Assembly: GCF_032854445.1 (NCBI RefSeq)
Contig: NC_088305.1
Coordinates: 28,856,628-28,920,627 of the forward strand
Origin: Liolophura sinensis
Taxonomy: Eukaryota > Mollusca > Polyplacophora > Chitonida > Chitonidae
Direction: 5' to 3'
Length of the DNA stretch: 64,000 nt
Shown here in pieces: positions 20,378 to 35,400 of this stretch. The notes under the pieces are model-generated. The model did not search any database. It was given only the letters and a program-made list of their open reading frames with translations, and was not told the origin of the DNA. The position numbers and the translations under genes were made by a program. Positions within the stretch are counted from its first letter, which is position 1. Every line of letters starts with the position of its first letter.

Positions 20378-20472
20378 CTAGTTACCCATGCCTTCAGGCA
20401 TGATGTAAGAGATGTCGTCCCATGGATGGCGATACAAACCCTGTTTCAGACGCTTCTGATCCAAGTAATGAC
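20378..20472 (-). CDS. ACLY: ACLY coding exon 29 (last)
   Basis: Residues 1060-1090: [20 protein letters not shown] to a GMGN end and TAG (20378-20380). Acceptor CAG at 20473-20475. Confidence 0.95.
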
Positions 20473-23400
20473 CTGTCGACAACAACAACAGTGGTTTCAA
20501 TTCCTACATCTCAATTCACAAATTTTCACTGCTCACAGGGCCAGTAACAATAAGCAGTTGACTATGTTTGCTCAATCTTATCATTTGCTCAAGTCCATTT
20601 CCACCAATCTGCTGTGCATATCTACAAATCACACACGGGAAAGTTTGTTGGTAACTTGCCTAATTTGATCAAATCTGGGCACTCCAGTTTCTTTCACTCA
20701 AAAAACTGCCCACGTATAAGTGGAAAATGCCTCATTACTGTGCTTAATAACCATCAAATATTTCATCTGAATGATGTTCTGCAGTACACAGCTCATGATG
20801 TTCTGTGGTATACAGCTCATGGTGTTCTGCGGTACACAGCTCATGATGTTCTGCAGTACACAGCTCATGACGTTCTGCAGTACACAGCTCATGACATTCT
20901 GCGGTACACAGCTCATAATGTTCTGCGGTACACAGTTCATGATGTTCTGCGGTACACAGCCTATTAAACATTTATAAGAGAGCGATTCACATGTAACTGA
21001 AGTTAGAGGGCAGCTGTCTTACAACATGACATCTGTCAAGGAGCCCCTCAAGACATTTTTGTTACCCATGCACTCATATTTCTCCTGTTACATGTAGGCT
21101 GAAGGGTGGCTGGAGTGGTAACTTTATAAATGGACCTAATAGCTCAATATTGTGAAAGAAAATGAAAAAAACTGTTGAATACAAATCTTACCAATGAATC
21201 CCATACTGCGTCCCAAGACAAACAATCCATTGAGAGCTCCAATGTCTATGTATTCTTGTGCCTCCTCCCTGAAAACAGAATCCAGTTAATGACTGACAGC
21301 GCGACTGATTGATTTATAGCAAAATACGTATCTATAAGCAGTCAAAGCTGAGTAGCTGGTTGACAGATTTTTACCATGTTCAGATAACAACATGAGATGT
21401 CCAAGCAGAGTGGTTAGTTGACTGACAGATTTTTAACATGTTCAGATAGAAACATTAGCTGTGTAAGCTGAGTACTTGGTTGACAGATTTTTAACAAGGT
21501 TAGAAAACAACGAGCTGTGTAAGCTGAGTACTTGGTTGACAGAATTTTAACATGGTCAGAAAACAACGAGCTGTGTAAGCTGAGTACTTGGTTGACAGAA
21601 TTTTAACATGGTCAGAAAACAACGAGCTGTGTAAGCTGAGTACTTGGTTGACAGAATTTTAACATGGTCAGAAAACAACGAGCTGTGTAAGCTGAGTACT
21701 TGGCTGACAGAATTTTAACATGGTCAGAAAACAACGAGCTGTGTAAGCTGAGTACTTGGTTGACAGAATTTTAACATGGTCAGAAAACAACGAGCTGTGT
21801 AAGCTGAGTACTTGGCTGACAGAATTTTAACATGGTCAGAAAACAACGAGCTGTGTAAGCTGAGTACTTGGTTGACAGAATTTTAACAACGAGCTGTGTA
21901 AGCTGAGTACTTGGCTGACAGAATTTTAACATGGTCAGAAAACAACGAGCTGTGTAAGCTGAGTACTTGGTTGACAGAATTTTAACAAGGTCAGAAAACA
22001 ACGAGCTGTGTAAGCTGAGTATTTGGTTGACAGAATTTTAACATGGTCAGAAAACAACATGAGCTGTATAAGCAAAGTCGCTTAAGATAGCTCCTGCTGT
22101 TTTTGACTAATCAATTTTGAACATGTTCAGGCAACAACAAAAGCTGCCTGCCATTGTGTGGAGATTTGGTGTTTATTACTAGTTTTCTTCAAGCCAATAA
22201 CTAGTAGACAGAAATTAGAACAAGTGCTGATTGGTGCTGATATAAGGAACAGACTACCCAAGTTTAAAGCTAACAGGTAACCCAATGCATTGTGTCCATA
22301 GTTAATAATTTTAAGTGTACTGCTATAAAAACAGAAAGGTTTTAAAATGCTAGTTGTCACTTCAGCCACAATTTTAAATAAGCTTTTGATTTTCTCAGTG
22401 TGTGTAATTTTACTCATTTTGAACTGCGATAACTCACTTGTGCAACATCCCAAAAATAAAAAAGTTTACTTCTTAATTTCAATGTGGGGTACTGTATAGA
22501 TTCATATATATATATATATATCTACATCTGCTCTGGTGTTGTGTTTTCTATAATTAACTGAGGCATATCTAGCTACTGTTTTGTTCACAAAGAAGACGAT
22601 AATCAACAAGTCATTAACACAAAAGAAAAGTCGAGTAAGTCACCTGGTGAAACATCCACAGTTCTTGAGCAGATCTACCATGGCCACCCCTATGAACCCG
22701 TCAACATTCAGGATCAGATTAGGTTTCTGTCCAAAACAAAAAAAAATAATTCATTTATTTGAACTGAGCAGCAGCACAGTGGAAATCTCACCTAATCCGA
22801 TATCCAACAAACCTTGAAACTGGTGAACTTTTCCACACATGACCAGTCATATAATGTAAAAATACCCTAATTCCTCAAACTTTCATGGCAATTTATGCAC
22901 ATTCATAATTTGGTTTTGGAGATAAAACTACAGTGGCTGGATTGGCCTTTTTCAGGGCTTCACAAAAAGAACAATTTTATTGGTCTACACAGAATAATGC
23001 CTTCAGAATACGCTTGAATAAACATTTTTCAAACATACGAACAGGTCGAAGAATTACAGTACACTAAAAAGCACTGTCAACTGCTTTTTGATACGATGGC
23101 TGTGAAAACAGGGAAATTTTGAAAATGTGCTGTTCAAGAATGGTTTTGATTTTTGTGATTTAGCAATTTAAAAGGCAAGCACCTTAACCATTCACCAATG
23201 ACCACAAAGCTGGAAATTGCAGCAACCAAACTTTGTGTACCTTATTCATTGAAGTGTGGCTTGCCAGGCAATGTACTTTGAAACGGTGAACGAAAACCAT
23301 AGCTCACCTTAGATGTGGTGATTTTCTCTGTATCAATGGCATAGTCCAAAAGGGGCGTGGCTGGGAAGTGCTGCTGGGCGTACTCTTTCAGTATTACCAC

Positions 23401-26400
23401 CCTCATGTCTGGATTGTTTAGCTGTAATATAAACACATAAAGAATGTAATCAACAGAGCTACATGTGATAGAGTATCAATAAAATAACTCTTGTTCTCTG
23501 CAGTCAGGAATTGGTGTGTTGCACCATTTATGCATTACATGTTCTCTAAATGACAGGCACTGCATGTACTCTCTGATTTAAGTAATTTTCTTTTTCCATG
23601 AAGTCATAAAATATGTGCATAATTTTAATGTCAAAAGAGTGACATTTTTAAGAAGTCTGTTTGATGAGAGGAGATGTGGAAAAGTTCATCATTATGAAAG
23701 TTTCCACGTGTAAAACTTGGAAGATCATTCACTGTAAATGATGCTTTGAAGATCTTAATTAAAGATTAGTATATTGATCATCATTCAACACTGAATACTT
23801 AACCACATTGTATCAGGTATATTCACTAACTGTCTGTGCTGTTTTCTCATAAAAAGCAAAAACTGAGCTCTAGCAAAAATCAAATTGAGAAAAGTTTGGA
23901 AATACGTAATAATGATGTAAAGAAAATTTGACAAAGTCAGATGCAAAAACTGAACAGGCACATGAAAAGGGAAAGAGAATAAAGAGAGAGTAAAAGATGT
24001 AACAGCCTTTCTCAAGTCAAATATAAAAGCAGCAAAACATAAGACCTGAAAAAGAGAAGAGTACAAGTCGAATGTTACTTTTAAAAAAAGTGTTCATGGA
24101 TTTAGAAATATGTGCAGTTGTGCAAGTCTAGGTTTTAGTATACTGAACCACTTTGAAAACACACAAGTGATAACCAACCAGTGGAACTGAAAGGTCTTCA
24201 TGATTACACGAAAACAGGTTTATCAGTCAACAAATACGAATATGTCTTTACCACTTACAATTGTAATGTTTGTCTCATTTTTTAATTTTTTTTGGCCTGA
24301 ATTAGATAAAATTTCAGTAACTTCTCTGTTTCAGGTTTGCATGGAGTGTGTGTACATATTTGTAGACAGGTGCAATAACCTCCCATTAATCATATCAGTT
24401 CATTGTATCCTGTTCAGCGAAATAAGCATCTTGATGATGAGGACTTAATTAAAGTCACACAGAAAATCTTCAAAAGATGCTATTAAAATCCACAACTTAT
24501 TTTATTTATTTGTTTATTTCATTGGCATTATACACTGTACTCATCATATTATATAACATTTTTACTTATACAATGGCAGTCAGCAATACGGTGGGAGGAA
24601 ACCGGGCACAGCCCAATGGGAACCCATCTGCAGGTTGCTGGCTGAAATTCCCACATAGGGCTGACAGACCTTCCCACGTATGGCCGGAGAGGAAGCCAGC
24701 ATGAGCTGGACTTGAACTCACAGCGACCGTATTGGCGAGAGGCTGGGTCACGGTGCTGCACTGGCACTCTAACCACTTTGGCTGCAGGCCCTGACCTTTA
24801 ATTACATGTAAGTCAATATTTTAACAATATCATATGGATAATTTCCAGTGCAATCTTGTTCAGTGAAATAGTACTGGCATGGAACATGAAATGTATCTGC
24901 TTGGCTACCCTAATACTTTAAAGACAGTATCTATAAATGTTAAAATGTCTTTTAAAAATAACAAGCGCAGGAAGAGTGTGGATGTAGTCCTTGGTATGTA
25001 TTTCTAACAAATATAACATGTGAATGACTGGCCAATGACTTGCAGGAAACCTCAATGTCTGCGGGGTAAACCTCCTACCTTTGGTAGGTTAGTGACACAC
25101 CTTTCCCATGTATGAAGTACAGGCTTACACGCCAAATTGGTGGTCTTCAATGAATCTGGGACTCAGCCATGTGACCACCCTCAACAGCTTCTTGTCACCC
25201 ATACCACCATGCTGCCAGCATGACAAACAGTTGACTTACCGACTTAACTCTGTGGCCAATGCCCATTATCAGCTGGCCTTTCTTCCTCATTGTGTTGACA
25301 AACTCCATAGGGATCATCCCACTGTCGTAGGCTTCACTGAACTGACGAGCGGCCGCATCCAGCGCACCTCCAAATCTGTCACCCTGCAGAAACATCAATT
25401 ATACATGTATTAGCATCCAAGTCCACAACTAAATCATTTCTGTTATGATTCTGAAGCAATCCTTCAAAAATTCTTTGCTGGGGTAACCCAAGCTAAAAGG
25501 CCAAATTAGGGAAGGTCAGCAGGAAAACTATTTTTCTAACTTTTGCTTGTTAAAAAGGCAGTGATTTTTCAAAAAAAAAAAGGATTACCCTCAATGAACG
25601 TATTTCTAAAGACTGAAAAAAAAACCCATATGAATGTCTGTCACACATATAACAGTCTCCTGCACACTTTGATACTAAGCTATTCTTTTCTTCCCAATCA
25701 GTATCTTTTCTGTATTTTTCACTGTTATCTTTTTTTACTTTCAAATCTTTTATTTAACTTTAATGACACTTTTTGTATTTAGGACTGAACAGAAGTTGTT
25801 TTTTTCTTCTTCTAATCACTTTTACCTTTCAATTGTTACATTGTTCAAAAACTCTGCATTTCTCAGAACATCTGAACCCAGGACAATGAAGTGATCTTAG
25901 AGTCAAATGACTTCAAAATTGTCACTTCTGATGTAACCAGGACAAAATATTGCTTGAAAACTTAAATTCTGTGTAAGATATTGTACAATAAATTTCAGCT
26001 AAAACATTGGAAAGTCACATACCAAATTTAATGTTTAATATTTCGGCTCAAGTCTATGATCACTTCATGATCCCGGGGCCAGGTAACTTACAATAGTGAG
26101 TAGTCCTGAGGCGAGACAGGAGACCAGATCTTTGCCAGCACGAGCACAGACTATAGTGTTGTGAGCACCGGAGACGGCAGGGCCATGATCAGCTGTCACC
26201 ATCAAACACATCTCAATAAACTTAGTGGCGTACTTTGGCAGTCTGAAAAACGTGAACAAAGTAAGAATGTAGCAAATGCAGATAGACACAGTAGCTGTAA
26301 ATTTTTTTTTTTTTTTTTGTCAATTAAACAAAAATATTGCAAGTGTAAAAGGAAACTTCCACAAAGCTTCATGAAAATATTACAGAAATTATTAAACTGC

Positions 26401-29400
26401 AAATCTCTCTGCAAAAAACTTTGGCCAGGATCCAATAGATGAATACATGTTGCATAAAAGTTATCATGCGGAGAGACAAGTAACAGCTTAACAATGTGGG
26501 TATATTGAGCACAAGCTTTTATATCAACTGGACTTTCCTTAATGCTTCCTTTGTCTATTCTGACCACCTTTTGCATGTACATGGATACAAACTTCCTTGG
26601 ACATGTATAAGTTGCATAACTGTTGTTCCCTTAAACCCAAAATGCCATAGAAAATGTATTTCCGCTTTGAGGTAACCCGTGAAATATCCTTGTCTGGTTG
26701 TCCACAAGCTTTGGGAAACTTACCGTCTTTGGAACCAGAGGAGACTGAGAACTCCACCCAGCCCCATGTCTTCCTTGAAGATGTCAGTGATTGGGATGCC
26801 GGCATAGAGCAGCTCCTGTCCTCTCTCATCACAGATACTTGTCATGAATGAAGCCGGCTTACGGATCAGACCCAGCTCCTGTGTGTAGAGAACATGTATG
26901 ACTAAAGCACTGGAGATGTCTAAGGGACAACCAAGGTCAATATTTTTCAAGGTCATCAAAGACAAGAATTTATTGATGCTTAATAATTCAGTGTAAAAAC
27001 TCGTGTGGGACAAAGTAACAGCACATACAAGAATGTTAACTGACTTTTAACGATATTTCAGAACTGAAATTGTGAAACCTCAGTAGTTTTACTTCAAAAC
27101 CTATTTCATTTTTTTTTATATAAACACATCAGTCAGTAACTAACCACTTTCTTTGGTCCAGTTACTCTACATTCATTTGACAGATCTTAGTGTGCTGACG
27201 CCCATTTATATATGTATCTATTAGACTGATGTAGAGAGAACAACAAACATTTCTTACCCTAGCCCAGGCAAAGTCCATGGGAACGGTAGGTGGAGCTTGC
27301 TCAGCCTGTGGGACAATCGTGCCGTCAGATACCAACTTTGTGTAAACATCCCTGATAAGAGGAGATCATATCAATGTCACTGTCTAATAAAAGCTTCATG
27401 CTAAATGTTTTTCCAATGTTTTTCCATAAAAGATCCCAACTTACACGTAGATTTGGCAGCAAGGCTATCAAAGATGTGAATTCAAAAATTTAGCCCCACA
27501 CATGAAGTACTGAAGTCATGGATTTGGGGTAATCAATATGCACTCAACAATAAACAATGAAACATCACCCTGGTGTAAGTGGGCTCTACATGTACATGTA
27601 TGCAAACCTGAGCCCTATACATGTAGTATTTTTTGAGCGATCGCCCATGTCATTTACTTTAACTCTGCTTTCCTTGTTATCATGGTTACTGGCTGCCGAT
27701 GCTCAGGGAATGAGAGCAGTTATGCTTATACACTGTACAGGCAAGCTAAGACTGCGCACCAAACACATCCCCACACCTGAATGGGCAGACTCGACCAAAT
27801 AACAAACACTCAACATCAGATTATTTTGGCTGCCATCGATTAGGTTTCTAACGTTTCGAGCAGCAACCACTCACCTTATGATACTACCTAACTCATCAAA
27901 GCTCTTTGGTACGTAAGCCCCGGCCTCCTTCAGGGCAGCATTCTTGGCCACAGCCGTCTCACTGTCAGCATTAGCACTAGCCCCAGCGTGGCCAAACTGA
28001 ACCTGCAAAGGGACAAGCAGATTTGCTTCAAATTATGCGGATACATTTTTGTTCATGAAAAGTTCATGCAAACTTAGCCCTAGCCACTGTTAAGACTCAA
28101 GACAGCATTCCTGTCATAAGCATTCTCTTCTAATTTGGGCTCAGCCTGTGGGTTGAGTTCGCTATGTTTTGACAACTACAGCATTTCATGGATTTTAATG
28201 TTTTTTTTTTAAACATTAGGAGCCTTTCCAATCAATATATGAAGAACTACTTGTCAGACATTTTGTATTTATTTTGGCCCTTTGAGTATCTTTCAACAAA
28301 TTAAAAATTAGCCCACTGGCAAAATATTATGCAAAGCTGAAGTTCACTGCAAGTCCTACTAAAGGACAGTTGCAAACAAACAAACAAAAAAAAAACAAAC
28401 ACTGAGGTAAATTGACAAATTTCACCGGTTACATGTAACAATTGCCATATTATCACACTGTCCTCACTGCTAGGATGTTACTCTCTATGTCATATTATCA
28501 CACTGTCCTCACTGCTAGGATGTTACTCTCTATGCCATATTATCACACTGTCCTCACTGCTAGGATGTTACTCTCTATGCCATGTTATCACACTGTCCTC
28601 ACTGCTAGGATGTTACTTTCTATGTCATATTATCACACTGTCCTCACTGCTAGGGTGTTACTCTCTATGCCATATCACACTGTCCTCCCTGCTAGGATGT
28701 TACTCTCTATGCCATATCACACTGTCCTCACTGCTAGGATGTTACTCTCTATGCCACATTATCATACTGTCCTCACTGCTAGGATGTTACTCTCTATGTC
28801 ATATTATCACACTGTCCTCACTGCTATGATGTTACTCTCTATGCCATTTTATCACACTGCCCTCAATGCTAGGATGTTACTCTCTATGCCTGCAGTAATT
28901 TAGACTGATCCAAAGTGAACTTTAGGTGTCTGTTTTCAGAGAAAGCTAAAGGAAGAATATTATCCGACACTGAGCTTGATTTTGAAAAAAATACAAAAAG
29001 ATAGATTCTGTACTCTAAGCATGTCAGAAATTCACCTCTTGTGATGGCCTTGATAGTTCCCAACTCATTAATTTATTTATTATTTATTTGATTGGTGTTT
29101 TACGCTGTACTCAAGAATATTTCATTTATACGACGGCGGCCAGCATTATGGTGGGTGGAAACCGGGCGAGCCCGGGGGAAACCCACAACCATCCGCAGTT
29201 TGCTGCCAGACCTTCCCACGTACGGCCGGAGAGGTCCCCAAAAAACAAACTGTATGGGGAAAGTGCCTATTGCATATGTTTGAGCCTATGTTCAAATTCT
29301 CCATGATTTGGTAGAGTTCAGCCAGCAACTACATGCATATGTGGAGAGAATGTTTAGCATTTTTTGGCCGCTGGCCAACAGTGTCTAAAGCCCATGCTAT

Positions 29401-32400
29401 TATAAGCTGTAACCTTGGCTCCCACTGGAATTTAACATTTCTTTTTTATTTTCTCCAGTAAATATATACCTGGACATTTGCTCGATACTCACCTCTGATG
29501 TGAACATCTTAGCACAGGTGCCAATGCACCAGGCCACCAAGGGTTTAGTGATCTGTCCTTCCTTGATACCTTGGATGATGCGATACTCTTCTGTACCTCC
29601 AACCTAAACAGCAGCAAGAACAACAATGTAGGATGGCTCAATACAAATAATGTAGGAAGGCTCAATACAAATAATGTAGGACGGCTCAATACAAATAATG
29701 TAGGAAGGCTCAATACAAATAATGTAGGATGGCTTAATACAAATAATGTAGGACGGCTGAATACAAATAATGCAGGAAGGCTGAATACAAATAATGTAGG
29801 ACGGCTCAATACAAATAATGCAGGAAGGCTCAATACAAATAATGCAGGAAGGCTCAATAAAAATAATGTAGGAAGGCTCAATAAAAATGATGCAGGAAGG
29901 CTCAATATAAATAATGTAGGAAGGCTCAATACAAATAATGCAGGAAGGCTCAATACAAATAATGCAGGAAGGCTCAATAAAAATAATGTAGGAAGGCTCA
30001 ATACAAATGATGCAGGAAGGCTCAATATAAATAATGTAGGAAGGCTCAATACAAATAATGCAGGAAGGCTCAATACAAATAATGTAGGACGGCTGAATAC
30101 AAATAATGCAGGAAGGCTCAATACAAATAATGCAGGAAGGCTCAATAAAAATAATGCAGGAAGGCTCAATACAAATAATGCAGGAAGGCTCAATACAAAT
30201 AATGTAGGAAGGCTCAATTCAATTAATGTAGGAAGGGTCAATACAAATAAATCAGAAACACATAAGTATCCAGTGAAGAAATGGGGAGCACTGACCGCTT
30301 AAAACACGTCAACAAAGCAAAAGGTAGATCACAATGACTGCAGATCAACAGTAGAGAATGAATTTTTAACAGCTTGGAACCTCCGTCTGGGAATTGTTTA
30401 GTAACCCACAGAGGTGAAACTAGATTAATCATCATAGCAGAGCATGTCTGCTTAAATTTAAATAAGTTTAAATAAATAATCCATAAAAGAAGTTTTACAT
30501 TGCCAAACGGCAGCCATGCTTAATATCACTCTACGGCATGTGGACTAAAATAACAAGTAAATTTATGACCAACTCATCACGAGGTTGTGCTAACTTATGG
30601 AAATCAATCCTTTCAAGTTTGGCAACTTACCTGTCAGGTAAGTTTACATCAACCAGAGCATCTATTAAGCATAACACAGTTCCCATTAAAGTAATAATGA
30701 CCTGAGAGGGATTTCATGAACTTACCTCTCCTAACAGTATCATCATCTTGACATTGTCATCAGCCTGATATCGCACAATATGGTCGTAAAATGTAGTCCC
30801 CGGATACCTAACACAAACAACATCACTGCCATCACATACAGTATAGTATATAAGTAACCATAGACCTTATTTTTTTTTTTAATCCAAAACTTACAGGAGG
30901 CAGCAACTTTTCATGTCACAAAAATTCAAATTAGGCATTTTATTAAAAATAAAATTTCATAATTGTCGAAAGAATAGTTCTAGCTCCTAAGGTGTTGACT
31001 GTTTTTCATACCTGACTAAAAGTCTGAAATAATTACATGTATTTTATTATTTATTATTAAAATTAGGTACATTTTACCACAAACCCAATAGGAATCCTTT
31101 TTTCAACAAGTGACATACCCTAATTTTTCAACCTTTTCAACCCCCTCTGCAAATCAATATTTTGAAACAGTCTCAAAGAACTATGGAGAGGAGTGGTTGA
31201 AAAGGTTGAAGATTTACTCAAAAGCCAATGAGAATGAGTCGCTGACTACACTCCTGATTGGCTAATACAAGACTGATAAGAACCAATCAGCTCTCACCTG
31301 TCTCCTCCAATGGCGACACCCTCATAGACACCATTTGTATTGAGAGAAATGATGTTGTTAAGCTCATTGGACATCCCCCCTGACCTTGACACATATGCAA
31401 CGCTGAAACAGAAATGTATTCATTCAACCATTCACCCTCATCATTTAAACTTTTAATTAAACACAAGATTCACACAGAAGGACTGAAAGTAGAGAGTAGG
31501 ACTATCCAGGGAGGCATGGAAAGCATGGACAAGTTAACTCACTCCCTACCCCTAGCCCAACAAAACTTTAATACCCTAAACACTGAAAGATGGAGAAGTC
31601 AAGAAACATACTGGTATTTGTTGTTCACCACTCATGAGAATAGCAGTTTAAACTGTTTAGAGTTATTCAACAACTTTAACTAAAGGATACCTCCAATTTT
31701 ACTGTGAAATATCTATCACAAGAGAGATCAAAACAGTTAGTTATGGAAGCAAAACTATACAATGGCATAAATGAAGATCTCCAATTATTAAAGAAATTTA
31801 AATTTACCTGCCAGGCCTATAAAGTTTAGACGCCAGGATGTTGTCCAACATTCCCCCGGTATTGCCAATCTTAAAGCAGCCAGGTTTTACTCCTCCAACC
31901 TAAATTAGACCAAGAGCACAGTTTCAGCAAACAGCATTCAATAAAATTCTTGAGAAACAATTCTTTCATTAAACTTGTATGTTATCAACTCTTTGTGTTT
32001 CTGCTAAGATGTGAAGCCTGCTTTCAGTAACATAAATTTCTACAAAACCAAACACCACAGGGGAAATGTGTGGGCTACACAATGTCTACAAGAAGGAAAA
32101 AAATTATTTTTGTAAATTATTCTTTTTTTCTGGAGAAATCAAGTCAAGATTATGGATTCATTCACTTGTTTATTCATCACAGATCTTGAAAATTTAGAAA
32201 TAACTATCATTTTCATCTGGAATAACGCTCATGGGAGCTTTTTCTATCTCATGAAAAGCACCACAGGGTATCAGGGAATACATGTACATAATTGCTGGTG
32301 ATATTATACAGTGTTTATAAACATCCAGGACAACAAAAAAGGTAACACAAGGACGGATCATGAAAGATGTAGGTCACTTCATAGACATTCATGCCTGCAG

Positions 32401-35400
32401 TTTATTTCACTTTTTTTTCTTCGTATTTCTTAATTCAATACAATTTTGTTCGCATCTTAAATAACCTGTTTAATGAGATTTAATTCAAGTCTACAACTGA
32501 AGGAGTCATGAGGGATTTACACAACTGAGAGTAATGACTTACAGTGGCTGGTCCAATCAGAGAGACCCCTTTCGCATCCGCCATCTTGATCAGTTGCCGG
32601 GTGTAGTTTTCAGGGATTCCTTCAGCAATGATGGCAATTGTTCGGATCTGAAAATGAAATCATCAGTGATTTTATTTGATGCATTAAGCTACCTTACTGA
32701 TTCATGAGTGAGTGAGTGCTTGGGGTTTAACGTTGTACTCAACAATTTTTCAGTCAAATGACAATGAAGGAATCCTTAGCGAGTGCGTGTAATGTGCCTC
32801 CTTCTTGCAGGACAGATTTCCACCGCTCTTTTATCTGGTGCTGCTTCAGTGAGATGACTTACCGAAGGCTGCCCTGCCCCAGCCATTATACTGATACGGG
32901 GTCAACCAGTCACTGCACTATCCCCTTCATGCTGAACGCCAAGTTAAGGTCTTAGGTGTGACTTGACCCAGGATTTATCCCGAAACGGACGCTCTACCAA
33001 ATGTGCTATCGGGGCCGGTACTGATTCATGAATAATTCTCTTATCATATATCCCGTTAACATAAATACAAATAATGATCAAATAATGAAATAATGATCAA
33101 ATAGGCAGGCGTGGCAAAATTAACATTTTGATCATACTTTGATATTACCATTTCAATGTTGGTGGTATGCGTAAAGATAAGATCAAGGGCATGATCAAAG
33201 TGATAACACAAAATTTTCGAATTTAATAAAAAATGTGAAGCAAAGAGTGTGAAGCTGTTATGAAAAAAATGACTTTAATCAGCCCCCTGTCACTTTACCT
33301 GAGGATATTGCATGGTTTCGACCGTGCTGTCATATGCAGATCGCAAAGATGCAAAGCTAATGAGAACATCAGCTTCTGGGTGTTTCTTCATGGCATCACC
33401 CATATTCTTGTACACTGTGATAAGAAATAAAAAAAAAAAGAGATGAGGGTGCAAAATTACAACAAGCAACATTCTCTTCAAAAATGCACACTTTTACCTT
33501 GCTCAAAAATCTGATTATATCTATGCTTGAAAAATACTGTCTATTTGACTGTCATGCCACAGTTTAATTTTTTTACACTAAACAGCACCCAATGTTGATA
33601 AAATACTGAACACCACAAATATGCTCTATGGTTGAACCATTTGAGAATAGATGATAAAGACCCTCATGTGGACCAGATGAAACTGCCTTTTGACATGTTT
33701 AAAGGTCAATGGTTTCAAAAATGCCTGTTTCACTGGCTGGATGACAAATGCTGTGAGCTCTGCAGGAAAATATAGAACCTCAGTACAGCTGTACCGCGCA
33801 ACAGACGTACAACTGTACTGAGTAACAGAAGTACAGTTGTACTGAGCAACAGACATACAGCTGTACTGAGCCACTGACCAACAGTACAGCTGTACTGAAT
33901 AACAAACGCACAGTACAGCTGTACTGACTAACAGAAGTACAGTTGTACTGAGCAACAGACGTACAGCTGTACTGAGCCAATGACGCACAGTGCAGCTGTA
34001 CTGAGCCAATGACGTACAGCACAGCTGTATTCAGCAACAGACGTACAGCTGTAGTGAGTAACAGAAGTACAGTACAGCTGTAGTGAGTAACAGAAGTACA
34101 GTACAGCTGTTCTGAGCAACAGACGTACAGTACAGCTGTACTGAGCAACAGACGTACAGTACAGCTGTACTGTGTAACAGAAGTACAGTACAGCTGTTCT
34201 GAGCAACAGATGTACAGTACAGCTGTACTGAGCAACAGACGTACAGTACAGCTATACTGAGCAACAGACGTACAGTACAGCTGTACTCAGCAACAGATGT
34301 ACAGTACAGCGGTACTGAGCAACAGACGTACAGTACAGCTGTACTCAGCAACAGACGTACAATACAGGCACTGAGTAACAGAAGTACAGTACAGCTGTTC
34401 TGAGCAACAGACGTACAGTACAGCTGTACTGAGCAACAGACGTACAGTACAGCGGTACTGAGCAACAGACGTACAGTACAGCTGTACTCAGCAACAGACG
34501 TACAATACAGGTACTGAGTAACAGAAGTACAGTACAGCTGTTCTGAGCAACAGACGTACAGTACAGCTGTACTCAGCAACAGATGTACAGTACAGCTGTA
34601 CTGAGTAACAGAAGTACAGTACAGCTGTTCTGAGCAACAGACGTACAGTACAGCTGTACTGAGTAACAGAAGTACAGCACAGCTGTACTCAGCAACAGAT
34701 GTACAGTACAGCTGTACTGAGCAACATTCGTACAGTACAGCTGTACTAAGTAACTCATGTACAGTACAGCTGTACTGAGAGATGTACAGTACATGCATAT
34801 TAAAGTCAGAGTGTAGACATACTTACTTGGAATAAGGATTTCTTTATGTCCCCAGTAGTACTTCTGTTTGTGATCTCCACTAGAAAAATCATAAATAAAA
34901 CATTGTACCAGTACCCTTTATTAAATACTGCATAGTCCATCTACTTTTCACATAAAAAAATGTAGGCTGCTGGAATATATCCTATTATGAACAGTAAAGT
35001 TCAAATTTTAATACTAACTGATTACAGTATAAAATTTTCTACGATTTCATGGAATTTTTCACCAACTGATCACCAATATCCTTTGCCAGATACCTGACAA
35101 GACTCCTGAATAAAAGGCAGCAACCCACAAGGCAAATTTCAGAGGTCAAACAAAAACTTACGTGAACGGGTAGACCATGGCAACCACAGATGGCTCAGGT
35201 CGTGAGCAAACATAGTCAAAGTCCAGCATGCCCTGCACAGCTCTCTGCTGCATGCCCCACACAATGGACTTGGTCTTCTTGGTGAACAAGGGTGCAGTGC
35301 CGTGCCCGGCCTTAGAGCTTGCTGGGGGTTTGGATGGGGCAACACCAGCACCGTTAGCAGCAGAGTTGTTTTGGTCTTGTGACGTCCTGCGGCTGGCTGA

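Noticed and set aside
28442-28903. 153-residue frame of [14 protein letters not shown] repeats
   Set aside because: 45-bp minisatellite whose length is a multiple of three.
29571-30302. 243-residue plus frame and 250-residue minus frame rich in NNVGRLNT or LPALFVLS repeats
   Set aside because: Both are products of a 24-bp tandem repeat, which keeps frames open on both strands; it lies in an ACLY intron.
33780-34790. Regular 29-bp repeat considered as a CRISPR array
   Set aside because: No unique spacers, units are contiguous, and the setting is an animal intron.
34031-34798. 255-residue minus frame of repeated [13 protein letters not shown] units
   Set aside because: Produced by the 29-bp array; three unit lengths make 87 bp, so frames cycle without stops.
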